Shown piece after piece: positions 51,930 to 61,376 of a DNA stretch of 64,000 bases. The position numbers were made by a program, and so were the translations under genes. The stretch comes from Sulfuritalea sp. (GTDB taxonomy: Bacteria > Pseudomonadota > Gammaproteobacteria > Burkholderiales > Rhodocyclaceae). The stretch spans positions 5,073-69,072 of the forward strand of contig JALNZB010000019.1 of the NCBI GenBank assembly GCA_023229545.1, written 5' to 3'. The stretch's first letter is position 1. Each line of letters opens with the position of its first letter. Below the pieces are notes generated by a model. That model ran no database searches. It was not told where the DNA came from and saw only the letters and a list, made by a program, of their open reading frames with translations.

Positions 51930-54900
51930 TCAGAAACTGACGTAATCCGCTTCCATGCCGGTATCCTTTCTGACTGGCCTCTTCGGTGTTTTCTGACTCC
52001 TGTCTCCGAAATGCCGTGGCGCCACCAGATGCACCGGCTGGCTCACCGCCTTCGGTGGCTCCTTCCCAAGCACTTTGAACAAGGCCATCAGACGCTGCAA
52101 CTGTTCGGCCTGGGAACTCATGTCCGTGGCCGTCGCGGATAGTTGCTCGGCCGCCGCCGCATTCTGCTGGGTCGATTGCGTCACCTGACTCATTGCCGTG
52201 TTGATCTGGCAGGCGCCGACTGACTGCTCGTTCGACGCAGCCGTGATCTCGGCGACCAGATCGGCGGTCTTCTGGATCGACGGCACCATGGTGTTCAAAA
52301 ACTCACCCGCTTGCTCGGCGGTTTGGACACTGCTGCTTGCCAGTTCGCTGATTTCCTGCGCCGCGATCTGGCTTCTTTCGGCCAGCTTGCGCACCTCCGC
52401 CGCCACTACCGCAAACCCCTTGCCGTGCTCGCCAGCGCGCGCCGCTTCTATGGCTGCGTTCAAGGCCAGCAGGTCGGTGCGGTAGGCAATGTCGTCAATA
52501 ATGCTGATCTTGTCGGCAATCGCCTTCATCGCCGTGACCGTCGCTCCGACCGCCTCGCCGCCCTTGCGTGCGTCTCCCGACGACCTCTTGGCAATGCCAT
52601 CGGTGACCTGGGCGTTCTCTGCATTCTGACTGATGGAAGCGCTCATCTCTTCGACCGAGGCGCTGGTCTCCTCGACGGCTGCCGCCTGCTCGGCGGCGCC
52701 CTGGGAAAGTGTCTGGGCCGTGGTGCTGACCTCCTCGGAGGCGGTCGACATGGCGTCGGCGGCGGCGCGCACGTCCTCAATGGTGCTGGAGAGTTTGGCC
52801 ACCGTGGCGTTGGTGGCGTCCTGCAGGCGCTTGAAAGTGCCCTGATATTCACGCTCTATGGTTTGAGTGAGATCGCCTTCGGCGACGCGTTCGATCACCT
52901 GCACGGCATCGTCGATCACCTCCGAGGCGGTTTCGGTGAGCTTGTTGATGCCTTCGCCCAAGGCATGCATGAAGCCTTCCTTGCCCGCCATCTCGATGCG
53001 CTGCGTCAGATCGCCTGCGGCGGCGGCGCCGACGATGCGCTGGATTTCCTCCTGTACCCGCACCTCGGCGGTGGCGTCGATCCATTCCACCGAGCTGCCC
53101 AGCCGCTCGCCGACCTCGTTGAACACCGGATTGGCGCTCAGGCGGAAGGTGCGGTCGCTCACCTTGATGGTGGCCTTGTAGCAGGCATTGAGGTTATTGA
53201 GCATCTGGCGCTGATGCTGCGGGTTCTTGTGGAAAACGTCGATGTTCGCTCCCAGCAAGTGGTCGGCGCCGAAGTTCGGCAACTCCTTGCGGATGTCGGC
53301 CTCGGCGTTCTTCAGCAGCGCCTGCACCGACTTGTTGAGGTAAATGATGTTGCAGTCGTTGTCGGCGATCATGATGCCGGTGGAGGCGGTGTCGAGGGCG
53401 ATCTTGACCCGCATGGCCTCGTCAGCGAGCTTCTTCTCGGCAACGCGCTTGGCCTCGATTTCCGCTTCCAGCCGCAGTTCCTCGGTTACGTCCGCCCATT
53501 CCACTACGCTGCCCAGGCGCTCACCGGTCCTGCTGATCACGGGATTGGCGGCCAGCTTGAAGCTGCGCCCGCCGATGCCGATCTGGGTCCGATGGGTGGA
53601 GTCGAAGGTGGCAAGCACATGCTTCTGGTGTTCCGGATTCTTGTGGAACTGGTCGATATTGGTGCCGACCAGATTCGAGGCGTCGAATTTTGGCAAGACT
53701 TTGCGGATGTCGGCCTCCGCCGCCCCGAGCATTTCCTGGATCGAACGGTTCGCGTAGATGATGTTGCGATTGTTGTCCGCGATCATCACGTTGGTGGACA
53801 CGTTGTCGAGGGCGGTGTTGATGCGTTGCGCCGCTTCCGCTGTGCGCCGGGAATCGTCCACGTCAAAGCCAAGTTTGATCTGCATCGATTTGAGCGCAGT
53901 CAGCACCTTGCCGATTTCGTCATCGTGTTTCACCTTGATCTTGCTGTCGTAATGGCCTTGCGAGAGCCGTTCGAAATACCCGATAACGGCTTTCAGCGGA
54001 ACGGCAACGGCCCGGATCAACTGGTAGCCGATCAGACTGCCCATCAAGACGCCCGCCAGAACCAGCGCAAATGCCACATTGCGGAAGTTGACGTAGCGCT
54101 CTTGCGCCATCTCGTAGTCCGCCCTGGCTAAATCGATCTGCAGCTTGTTCAGCGCATCGCGTCCATCGCGCACCGGCGGAAAGAGCGACGGCATCCTTTC
54201 GCTGACAACGGCACGGGCATCGGCGATCTTGCCCGCTTGCAGCGCCGCCATGATTGGCAGCAGGCCTTCCTTCACGAAGCGGCTCCGATCGTTGGCGAAC
54301 TTCTCCGCCAGCTTCTTCTCTTCTGGCGCCAGCTTGCCGGCAGTGAATGATTCCCAGGTTGCGCTGATTTCCCGGATGTTCCTTTCTACCTCGGCGATGG
54401 CGTTGCGAATCCGCTCCGGCGTTGGGTTCAGGACAGCTTCGCCGAGTTCAAGGCGGTTGCGCGTGAGCAGCAGGCCAATGCGGCTGATGCGCTCCAGCGC
54501 CACGGTACGGTCCTGATAAACGGTCTGCAAGCCCTCGTTGGCCTTGCTCATGCCATACAGGCCAAGCCCGCCGATTGCGGCGAGGAACAGCGACAGGACG
54601 GCGATTACCGTCACCAGACGCGACTTGATGCTGATGTTCCGGAGTGGATTCAAGCGGCTGAACAGGTTGGGTTTTGGAACAGCCGCGCCTTCGCGGATGG
54701 CGTACTTGCTATTACCTTCCCTGATTTCCCGGTAGAGCTTGTCGGCTGCCTCGACCTGGACGCGGTTGGGCTTGGTGCGCACCGACATGTAGCCGGTGAC
54801 GTGGCCGTTCTCCTGGATTGCCGTGGCGTTGGCTTCCACCCAATAGCAGTCGCCGTTCTTGCTACGGTTTTTGACCAGCCCGGTCCACGGCTTGCCGGCC

Positions 54901-55121
54901 TTGAGCGTCGCCCACAGGTCGGCGAACGCCTCCACGGGCATGTCCGGGTGGCGCACGATGTTGTGCGGCTGGCCGATCAGTTCCTTCGCGGTGAAGCCGC
55001 TGATTTCCACGAAATACGGGTTGACGTAGGTGATTTGCCCCTTCAGGTCGGTTTTGGAAACGATGGTTTCCCCGTCCCGCATTTCTTTTTCCACTTGGCT
55101 TACCGGCAGATTGGTTCTCAT
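51930..55121 (-). CDS. Aer-like methyl-accepting chemotaxis protein with three PAS domains
   Basis: This 1063-residue receptor starts with an Aer-type PAS domain (MRTNLPVSQVEKEM, YFVEISGFT, HNIVRHPDMP, DLWATLKAGKPWTGLVKNR), the FAD/redox-sensing type. TM1 (VIAVLSLFLAAIGGLGLYG), a four-helix-bundle-like periplasmic region (about 185-360), TM2 and HAMP follow. Two tandem PAS domains (each with NVSTNVMIADNN- or TASTGIMIADND-like cores), further HAMP-like segments and the MCP hairpin (YRTDLLALNAAIEAARAGEH) complete it. It ends EADYVSF. AGGGAG precedes ATG 55121. It is the last gene of the che cluster. Confidence 0.92.
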   Translation of the reverse strand: MRTNLPVSQVEKEMRDGETIVSKTDLKGQITYVNPYFVEISGFTAKELIGQPHNIVRHPDMPVEAFADLWATLKAGKPWTGLVKNRSKNGDCYWVEANATAIQENGHVTGYMSVRTKPNRVQVEAADKLYREIREGNSKYAIREGAAVPKPNLFSRLNPLRNISIKSRLVTVIAVLSLFLAAIGGLGLYGMSKANEGLQTVYQDRTVALERISRIGLLLTRNRLELGEAVLNPTPERIRNAIAEVERNIREISATWESFTAGKLAPEEKKLAEKFANDRSRFVKEGLLPIMAALQAGKIADARAVVSERMPSLFPPVRDGRDALNKLQIDLARADYEMAQERYVNFRNVAFALVLAGVLMGSLIGYQLIRAVAVPLKAVIGYFERLSQGHYDSKIKVKHDDEIGKVLTALKSMQIKLGFDVDDSRRTAEAAQRINTALDNVSTNVMIADNNRNIIYANRSIQEMLGAAEADIRKVLPKFDASNLVGTNIDQFHKNPEHQKHVLATFDSTHRTQIGIGGRSFKLAANPVISRTGERLGSVVEWADVTEELRLEAEIEAKRVAEKKLADEAMRVKIALDTASTGIMIADNDCNIIYLNKSVQALLKNAEADIRKELPNFGADHLLGANIDVFHKNPQHQRQMLNNLNACYKATIKVSDRTFRLSANPVFNEVGERLGSSVEWIDATAEVRVQEEIQRIVGAAAAGDLTQRIEMAGKEGFMHALGEGINKLTETASEVIDDAVQVIERVAEGDLTQTIEREYQGTFKRLQDATNATVAKLSSTIEDVRAAADAMSTASEEVSTTAQTLSQGAAEQAAAVEETSASVEEMSASISQNAENAQVTDGIAKRSSGDARKGGEAVGATVTAMKAIADKISIIDDIAYRTDLLALNAAIEAARAGEHGKGFAVVAAEVRKLAERSQIAAQEISELASSSVQTAEQAGEFLNTMVPSIQKTADLVAEITAASNEQSVGACQINTAMSQVTQSTQQNAAAAEQLSATATDMSSQAEQLQRLMALFKVLGKEPPKAVSQPVHLVAPRHFGDRSQKTPKRPVRKDTGMEADYVSF

Positions 55122-55242
55122 CGCAAATGCTCCCTGGTTAGTGCCTATTCGGCGCGCTTCAGTTGACTGCTCCCCGCGAACGATCAGCGGGCTTTCCATC
55201 ATTACTAAATCCGGGTTTGGCCCCGTCCGTCCGCCATGGCTC

Positions 55243-57441
55243 TTACGCCGCCAGCGCTGTCGCGCCGCGTGCCGTACCGCCGTGTGTCGCCTGCCAATTA
55301 CGCGTCACGACTCCTTGTATCAGTTGCGCCACATCGATGATCAAGGCCACTTCGCCGTCGCCGAGGATGGTCGAGCCAGAGACACAGGGCACTTGCTCGA
55401 AGAGTGGCCCCAGCGGCTTGATCACCGTCTGACACTTGCCGTAGATGCGATCGACCACCAGTCCGGCGCGTTTTCCGGCAAAGCGGACGATCACCACGCG
55501 GGGACGGATATGCGCCGGTCCGTGTTCGCCGAAGAGTTGACGCAGGCGGACAAACGGCAGGGCTTCCCCGCGTTGTTCCATGTAATCGAAGTGATCGAGG
55601 CCGGTCGGCAGTTCGACGCATTCGACCACCATGTCGAGTGGCACGATGAAGTGCGTACTGCCGACGCCGACATGGAAGCCATCGATGATCGCCAGCGTCA
55701 GCGGCAGACACAGGCGGATGGTCGTTCCCTGGCCGGGAACTGAATCGATATCGAGGGTGCCGCGCAGCGCCTCGACATTGTTCTTCACCACGTCCATGCC
55801 GACGCCGCGCCCCGACAGGTTGGTGACCGTTTCTGCCGTGGAGAAGCCCGGCGCCAGAATCAACTGGTAGATTTCCTGCGTGGACAGGTTGGCGCCTTCG
55901 GCGACGATGCCCTTCTCGATGGCCTTCTTCAATATCCTGTCGGCATCGAGGCCGCCGCCGTCGTCGGCCACCTCTATGATTATGGCGCCGGATTCATGGC
56001 AGGCATTCAGGGCGACCGTGCCGCGCACGGGCTTGCCGCTGGCAGCGCGTACTTCTGCCGCTTCGATGCCATGATCCATGGAATTGCGGATCAGGTGCAT
56101 GAGCGGATCGCCCACCTTTTCGACCATCGATTTGTCAAGCTCCGCTTCCGCGCCGGAAATCCTGAGCTCGATGTCCTTGCCCAGTTCCCTGGAAACATCG
56201 CGGACCACGCGCGGAAAGCGCGAGAACACCTCGCCGATGGCGACCATGCGCAGGCGCAATGCCATGTCGCGGATGTCCTCGACCAGCGACAGCAGCAGCG
56301 AGGCCGATTCCTGCAAATCCCGGCGCTGGATTTTCACCGCCTGGGCGTGGGTTCCGGCACCGGCGATGACCAGTTCGCCGACACGATCGATCAGGGCATC
56401 GAGGCGTTCCGACGGCACCTTGAGACTCTTCGTCTCGCTGCGGCGCTTCTCCTCGTTGCGTTGCTGCTTTTCGATGGCGGCTCCCACCACGGCGGGCGCC
56501 ACCATGCCGCTATCGACCAGTATGGCGCCCAGTCGCGGTGGTGTGTCCTGCCGCGACTGCTGTTGCGCGCGTAGCGCCGTATCCAGCTCCTGTGGCGTCA
56601 AGGTGCCGCAAGCAACCAGTATCTCGCCCAGACGCGCCGAGTCCTCGTCCAGTGATTCGATCAACCCGATGAACTCGGTGGCCTTGCTATGGGGCGGAAG
56701 AATGACGATGTGCGAGTTTTCGGCGACGAACTGGAACACGCGCTCGATTTCCTCCTTGCCTGCCGGGCTGTCGAGCGCCACTTCAAAACCGATGTGGCAG
56801 AGTTCGGGATCGGCCTCGTCGAGCGTGGGCAAATGGTCGGTGATGGTTTCGACATGAACGATCCTGCCGCAGGTGCCCAGGTAATTGATGAAGCACATCG
56901 GGTCCATGCCCTCGGCCAGTATCCCCGGTGCAAAACGCAGGGACAAATGCCAGTAATCGGAGCCCGTGCCGCCTCCGCCGCTGGCCGCCACCCGTACCGC
57001 CGATTCTGCCGGCAACTGGCGCGGGGCCGCTGCCCCGGCGGCGTCATCGGCTGCGGTCCAGGCGCGCAGTTCAGCGATCAGTTCGTCGCTGCGCGCAATA
57101 TCCGGTGTGCCGCCTTCGGCAATCGTCGAGACCAGGCCGGCAATGTGATCCTGGCAATCGAGCAGGACGCCGACCAGTTGCCGGGAGAAACCGATGGCGC
57201 CGTTACGCAAGCGGTCGAGCACATTCTCCACGACATGGGTAAACCGCACCACCTCGTCGAAGCCGAACATGCCCGCCGAGCCCTTGATGGTGTGGGCGCA
57301 GCGAAACAGCGCAGGCAAGTCCTCTTCGCTGCCGCCACCGGCTTCCTCGCGCAGCAGGATTTCCTCCATTTGCGCAAGCAGCTCGCGCGCCTCTTCCATA
57401 AAGACGCCCAGTGCTTCGGCAAGCTCATCGTTCGTATCCAT
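55243..57441 (-). CDS. cheA: Chemotaxis histidine kinase CheA with MshEN-like linker
   Basis: The 732-residue kinase has an N-terminal HPt domain with H50 (CAHTIKGSAGMFG), a P2-like region (about 162-250), and an unusual segment at 270-326 with two MshEN-type motifs (RLGEILVACGTLTPQELDTA and RLGAILVDSGMVAPAVVGAA). The dimerisation helices, the HATPase with N-box LIRNSMDHGIE, DDGGGLD and GRGVGMDVV, and a C-terminal CheW-like domain follow. ATG 57441 lies just after the STAS stop; the in-frame TTG at 57447 overlaps it. It should phosphorylate the CheY encoded upstream. Confidence 0.94.
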   Translation of the reverse strand: MDTNDELAEALGVFMEEARELLAQMEEILLREEAGGGSEEDLPALFRCAHTIKGSAGMFGFDEVVRFTHVVENVLDRLRNGAIGFSRQLVGVLLDCQDHIAGLVSTIAEGGTPDIARSDELIAELRAWTAADDAAGAAAPRQLPAESAVRVAASGGGGTGSDYWHLSLRFAPGILAEGMDPMCFINYLGTCGRIVHVETITDHLPTLDEADPELCHIGFEVALDSPAGKEEIERVFQFVAENSHIVILPPHSKATEFIGLIESLDEDSARLGEILVACGTLTPQELDTALRAQQQSRQDTPPRLGAILVDSGMVAPAVVGAAIEKQQRNEEKRRSETKSLKVPSERLDALIDRVGELVIAGAGTHAQAVKIQRRDLQESASLLLSLVEDIRDMALRLRMVAIGEVFSRFPRVVRDVSRELGKDIELRISGAEAELDKSMVEKVGDPLMHLIRNSMDHGIEAAEVRAASGKPVRGTVALNACHESGAIIIEVADDGGGLDADRILKKAIEKGIVAEGANLSTQEIYQLILAPGFSTAETVTNLSGRGVGMDVVKNNVEALRGTLDIDSVPGQGTTIRLCLPLTLAIIDGFHVGVGSTHFIVPLDMVVECVELPTGLDHFDYMEQRGEALPFVRLRQLFGEHGPAHIRPRVVIVRFAGKRAGLVVDRIYGKCQTVIKPLGPLFEQVPCVSGSTILGDGEVALIIDVAQLIQGVVTRNWQATHGGTARGATALAA

Positions 57442-57443
57442 AT

Positions 57444-57776
57444 TCAATTCCCCGCTGTTTGCGCCATGCCGCCCGCACTGATCACCAACGGGTCTCCCAG
57501 CATCAAGCCGACACTGGCCATATCCACCAGGTGCAATACGACCGCCGAATGGTGCGTGAACGTCACTTCCTTGCCCGGCTTGCGCTTCGCCAGCAACATG
57601 AGTTGCAAACCAGCCGTGTCGATTTCCGCCACTCCGCCCAGGTCGATATCGATCTTGTCGGTCATGGCCATGACATCGAGCAGGCGAATCCTGATTTCTC
57701 CCACCGTATAGATGGTCAGTTCGCCCCGTAGCGCGATGGATTGCGCGCCTGCATCAACCACGATTTCGCAAGCCAT
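57444..57776 (-). CDS. STAS-domain protein (anti-sigma-factor-antagonist type)
   Basis: The 110 residues form a single STAS domain: LRGELTIYTVGEIRIRLL, the phosphorylatable-type loop IDLGGVAEIDTAGLQLML (the serine usually found here is replaced by A or T around DTAG), and a helical C-terminus. It lacks membrane parts. Such STAS proteins are often encoded next to cheA/cheW in environmental proteobacteria and may act in polar localisation or partner switching. GAGGAG precedes ATG 57776, and the stop lies 2 bases before cheA. Confidence 0.88.
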   Translation of the reverse strand: MACEIVVDAGAQSIALRGELTIYTVGEIRIRLLDVMAMTDKIDIDLGGVAEIDTAGLQLMLLAKRKPGKEVTFTHHSAVVLHLVDMASVGLMLGDPLVISAGGMAQTAGN

Positions 57777-57829
57777 GATCACATCTCCTCAATAGGTCCT
57801 GCCACGGGCTGGAATGGACGACGACCGGC

Positions 57830-58390
57830 TCAGGCTGCGAGCAAGACGCCGCTGTCGGCGCCTGCCTTGCCGAGCGTGGCCAGTTCCGCCATCGATAAGG
57901 TCCGCGCCACGTTCAGGATGATCACGAACCCGTCATTGCTGCGCGCCATGCCGAGAATGAAATCTGTGTTAATGCGGGCGCCGAAGGCCGGTGGCGGTTC
58001 GATGTCGCCAGAACGAATTTCGGTGACGGCGTTCACCCGGTCCACCACCAGGCCGAGCACATGCACGGCGCCGGCGTGGGCGACTTCGACAATGACGAAA
58101 CAGGTGCGTCTGCCGATCGCTGCCGGGTCCGCGCCAAAGCGCACCGCCAGGTCGATGACCGGCACCACGCCGCCGCGCAGGTTGATCACGCCGCAGACCG
58201 AGGGCGGCATCATCGGAACGGCGGTTGGCTCGCTGTATTCGACAATCTCGCGAATACACTCTATTTCTATGGCATACGCCTCGTGGCCGAGCAGGAAGGC
58301 CAGATACAACGCCCCTCCGCTCGACACGTCATCATTGTCATTGCCGCGCCGCGCCGCCGCCACGGTGCGCACTACCATGTCATTCGTCAT
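57830..58390 (-). CDS. cheW: CheW coupling protein
   Basis: The 186-residue adaptor links CheA to receptors. It has a CheW fold after a 25-residue leader: LYLAFLLGHEAYAIEIECIR, GVINLRGGVVPVIDLAVRFG, IVEVAHAGAVHVLGLVVDRV and FILGMARSNDGFVIILNV. ATG 58390 (MTNDMVV) has GGAGA six bases upstream; the longer open frame to 58774 overlaps cheR and is not coding. It lies between cheR and the STAS gene. Confidence 0.95.
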   Translation of the reverse strand: MTNDMVVRTVAAARRGNDNDDVSSGGALYLAFLLGHEAYAIEIECIREIVEYSEPTAVPMMPPSVCGVINLRGGVVPVIDLAVRFGADPAAIGRRTCFVIVEVAHAGAVHVLGLVVDRVNAVTEIRSGDIEPPPAFGARINTDFILGMARSNDGFVIILNVARTLSMAELATLGKAGADSGVLLAA

Positions 58391-58473
58391 GGCAAATCTC
58401 CATGGTAAGTTTTCTTCGCCGGCGCGTAGCCTGGAGAACGCCGCCGATCGGGCGGCTTGAACTGGACATTTCG

Positions 58474-59283
58474 CTATGTCCTCCGGTAAATGCTGGGCTG
58501 ACATTGCCGCAGGCTCGTGGTGACGTTGCCCAGGTTCTCGCTGTGACCGATGAACAGCCAGCCCTTGGGCTTGAGCCGCTGCACCAGACGCTCGACCACC
58601 TGCTGCCGGGTCGGGGTGTCGAAGTAGATCAGCACGTTGCGCAGAAAAATGACATCGAATGTGCCGATGTCGGGCAGCGGGCGGTTGAGGTTGATCTGCG
58701 CGAAGCGCACATGCCCGATGACCTCGTCCTTGATGCGCAGGGTGCCCTCCTCGCGACCGATGCCGCGCAGGCAATAACGTTGCAGATAGCCGTCAGGCAT
58801 ATGCTCGATGCGCTGGGTGCGATAGATGCCGGCACGGGCTTTCTCCACCGCATCGATGCTGATGTCCGAGCCGAACACTTGCCAGGACTGGGTGGCGCCG
58901 AGCTGCTGCATCAGCAGCATGGCAATGCTGTAGGCCTCTTCGCCGGTTGAACTGGCGGCACTCCAGACGCGGAAATCGTTGCCCGTACGCGGCGCGGACA
59001 ATATCGGCGTGACGAGGAAGTCGAAATGTTGCGGTTCGCGAAAGAAATAGGTTTCATGGGTGGTGAGCAGGTCCACGGCCCGCTGCAATTCAAGCGGGTT
59101 GCGCCCCGAGTTGATGCTGCGGAAGTAGTCGCCCAGACAGTTCATGTCCAAATCCCGCAAACGCCGCGACAGCCTCGTCCACACCAGGGATTTCTTGTTG
59201 GGCGGCAGATAGACACCGGCCAGCGTGTGCATTAATTCCTGAAATAGACTGAACTCGTGGTCGCTGATCATTTCGGCTGTCAT
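58474..59283 (-). CDS. cheR: Chemoreceptor methyltransferase CheR
   Basis: This 269-residue SAM-dependent methyltransferase adds methyl groups to receptor glutamates for adaptation. It has the N-terminal helical domain (LVWTRLSRRLRDLDM), TTHETYFFREPQHFD, the SAM-binding loop RVWSAASSTGEEAYSIAM, VFGSDISIDAVEKAR, FLRNVLIYFD and the C-terminal GWLFIGHSENL. ATG 59283 has GGGAG at correct spacing; an upstream extension to 59379 is Arg/Pro-rich and unlikely. No cheB is adjacent. Confidence 0.95.
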   Translation of the reverse strand: MTAEMISDHEFSLFQELMHTLAGVYLPPNKKSLVWTRLSRRLRDLDMNCLGDYFRSINSGRNPLELQRAVDLLTTHETYFFREPQHFDFLVTPILSAPRTGNDFRVWSAASSTGEEAYSIAMLLMQQLGATQSWQVFGSDISIDAVEKARAGIYRTQRIEHMPDGYLQRYCLRGIGREEGTLRIKDEVIGHVRFAQINLNRPLPDIGTFDVIFLRNVLIYFDTPTRQQVVERLVQRLKPKGWLFIGHSENLGNVTTSLRQCQPSIYRRT

Positions 59284-59405
59284 GTCGGGACTCCCACGGC
59301 TTGACGAGGCATCCGATCCAGCCCCGCCGATCGGAGGCCGCCTGGCTTGCCGGGCAGAAGCGATTTGTTTTCCAGCCAATCAGTTTGTAGCGCCACGTTG
59401 CACCT

Positions 59406-59771
59406 CTACATGATCAACTGCGAAACCGCGCTCAGCATCTGCTGCGGAGCGAATGGTTTGACCACCCAGGCTTTTGCGCCGGCGGCCTGGCCGTCCCGCT
59501 TTTTCTCGTCCGCCGCTTCGGTTGTGAGCATGATGACGGGCGTGAATTTATAGGAACCGAGCTTCTTCAACTCGCGCACGAAGGTGATGCCGTCCATGTT
59601 CGGCATGTTTACGTCCGAGATGACGAGATGCACCCGCTGGCCGCCGAGCTTGGTCAGCGCGTCCTTGCCGTCGCAGGCCTCGATCACCTCGTAGCCGGCG
59701 CCATGCAGGGTGATGCTGACGACCTGGCGTATCGACGCCGAATCGTCGACGATCATTACGGTTTTAGACAT
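59406..59771 (-). CDS. cheY: Chemotaxis response regulator CheY
   Basis: This single-domain receiver of 121 residues has the acidic pair DD at 9-10, phospho-acceptor D53 in LVISDVNMPNMDG, T in MLTTEAADEKK and K in VVKPFAPQQ. No output domain is present, so it acts by protein contact, for instance on a flagellar or pilus motor. It lies 14 bp after the short MCP gene and 122 bp before cheR. Confidence 0.94.
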   Translation of the reverse strand: MSKTVMIVDDSASIRQVVSITLHGAGYEVIEACDGKDALTKLGGQRVHLVISDVNMPNMDGITFVRELKKLGSYKFTPVIMLTTEAADEKKRDGQAAGAKAWVVKPFAPQQMLSAVSQLIM

Positions 59772-59785
59772 GACAGACTCCTGTC

Positions 59786-60976
59786 CTAGAAAAAGGTGAT
59801 CGCCGTCGGCGCAGCGGCCGTGGCAGCGTCGGGGGCGTGCTGTTCAAGCGTGGTGTAGGTTTTTTCCAGCTCCTGCATCCAGCCATCGACATCGAAGGGC
59901 TGCGGGCGGACGCCAGTGGCGAGCTGCCCTGCGTCTTCGCCGAGGCGCGTTTCGAGGCGTTCGACATCGCCGCTGATGGCATTGAGAATCTGGCTGACGC
60001 GATCCTGGAATTGCAGGTTCACGATCACGCCCTCGACCTGGACGCGCACGGCACCACTGTCCTCTTCAAGCCGGCGGCTGGCTGCGGCCAGGGTCGTGGC
60101 GGCATCGTTGAAACTACCCAGCACGCGACCGATCGCTGCTTCGGAATCCGCCACAAGAATCTGGTCGCTTCGCGACATGCGCGTCGCAGCGTCGAGTGCG
60201 GCCGTCATGGTGGCGTTCGCCGCCTCGACCTTGTCGCGGATCTGCTGGCCGGTGGTGCCGGAAAGGTCAGACAGCTTGCGCACCTCATTGGCAACCACGG
60301 AAAAACCGCGCCCGCTCTCGCCGGCGCGAGCCGCCTCAATGGCGGCATTGAGGGCAAGCAGATTGGTTTGCTTGGCGATGTCGCCGACGTCCGCCGCCAT
60401 CCGTTTCAACTCATCGGTTACGGCTTCGAGTTGGGAGACGGCTTGCAGCATTTGTTGTTTTTCGGCCAGCGCCGCCTGCAGTGCGCACAGCATCGCGGCA
60501 AGTTCCTGGCGTGCGCTGGCGATGACGCCGACCATGCCGCTGCCATCGCCGGAGACAACACGGGAGCCTTCCAGCGCCTGGTCGAGGCGGGCGAGAATAG
60601 CCTCGAATTCCGCAGTCAGACCGGTCGCCGCTGCTTCGGTCTGGCTGCGCGAGAGGCCGATATGGTGCATCCAGCGCGGCAAAGCCGCTTGGGCCACGCG
60701 ATGCAAGCTGGCAATGTAGGTGTCGCGCTCGGCGCGGGCGTCCGCCGCCGCTGCGGTCCGTGCCGCCGCTACCGCTGCGGAACAGCGACGGCGAACATCA
60801 TTACGTGCCCAGTTGCCAGCCACGGTAGCGGCGGCGACGAGAGCCGCCGCTGCCAACCATGCCGTCAGCGACATCCCGCCGGCCCACGCCACCGTGCCGC
60901 CGCCAGCGGTGCCGAGCAGCAATGCCGACGTCAGCGGTGTACCGATATTGCCGGTTTCATGCAATGCATATAGCAT
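59786..60976 (-). CDS. Short methyl-accepting chemotaxis protein without periplasmic sensor
   Basis: This 396-residue receptor-like protein has two closely spaced N-terminal hydrophobic segments (about residues 15-55), no periplasmic domain and no HAMP. A basic coiled-coil linker and an MCP hairpin (AKQTNLLALNAAIEAARAGE, then GFSVVANEVRKLSDLS) follow. The C-terminal part (about 300-396) is a helical extension. Input may come from the membrane or from partner proteins. ATG 60976 has GGAGA five bases upstream. It is the first gene of the che cluster. Confidence 0.85.
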   Translation of the reverse strand: MLYALHETGNIGTPLTSALLLGTAGGGTVAWAGGMSLTAWLAAAALVAAATVAGNWARNDVRRRCSAAVAAARTAAAADARAERDTYIASLHRVAQAALPRWMHHIGLSRSQTEAAATGLTAEFEAILARLDQALEGSRVVSGDGSGMVGVIASARQELAAMLCALQAALAEKQQMLQAVSQLEAVTDELKRMAADVGDIAKQTNLLALNAAIEAARAGESGRGFSVVANEVRKLSDLSGTTGQQIRDKVEAANATMTAALDAATRMSRSDQILVADSEAAIGRVLGSFNDAATTLAAASRRLEEDSGAVRVQVEGVIVNLQFQDRVSQILNAISGDVERLETRLGEDAGQLATGVRPQPFDVDGWMQELEKTYTTLEQHAPDAATAAAPTAITFF

Positions 60977-61376
60977 CAATCTCTCCGCGCAAGGATTTCG
61001 TCTCGAAATGGAACCGCAACTGGCTCGGCCCGTAATGCCAGGTTAGGCGGTGCGTTCTGCACTGGTTATTCCGGGAATGCATCGTAAGGAAAACAATGTC
61101 ACCGAGATATACTCGAATCAACCTATTGTCATTACCGCTATTCAGGTAATTGCGGCGTCTTGGCGAGCCACCTCGCGGTGAGTCCAATCTAACCGGGATA
61201 AACGAGTGATCGAAATACCCGGATTCGAGTAACTTGACTACCTGATTACCGATTGAAACGCTCCCTTGCCGCACTTCGGTCGATTTCCATAATTACTTGT
61301 AAACAGGTATTTCCCGTGAATCGCGCCATGGTGTTAAATCGGCGGCTTGATCCAATGGTGACCGGAGGCTTTCTGT
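60977..61376. other. Divergent intergenic region between che cluster and sensor kinase
   Basis: These 400 bp separate the leftward che genes from the rightward kinase. They must carry promoters for both, but I see no convincing sigma-70 or sigma-28 pair. A few CAGGTA/TACCTG hexamers (near 61144, 61238 and 61303) are scattered here. No small gene is supported. Confidence 0.4.
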
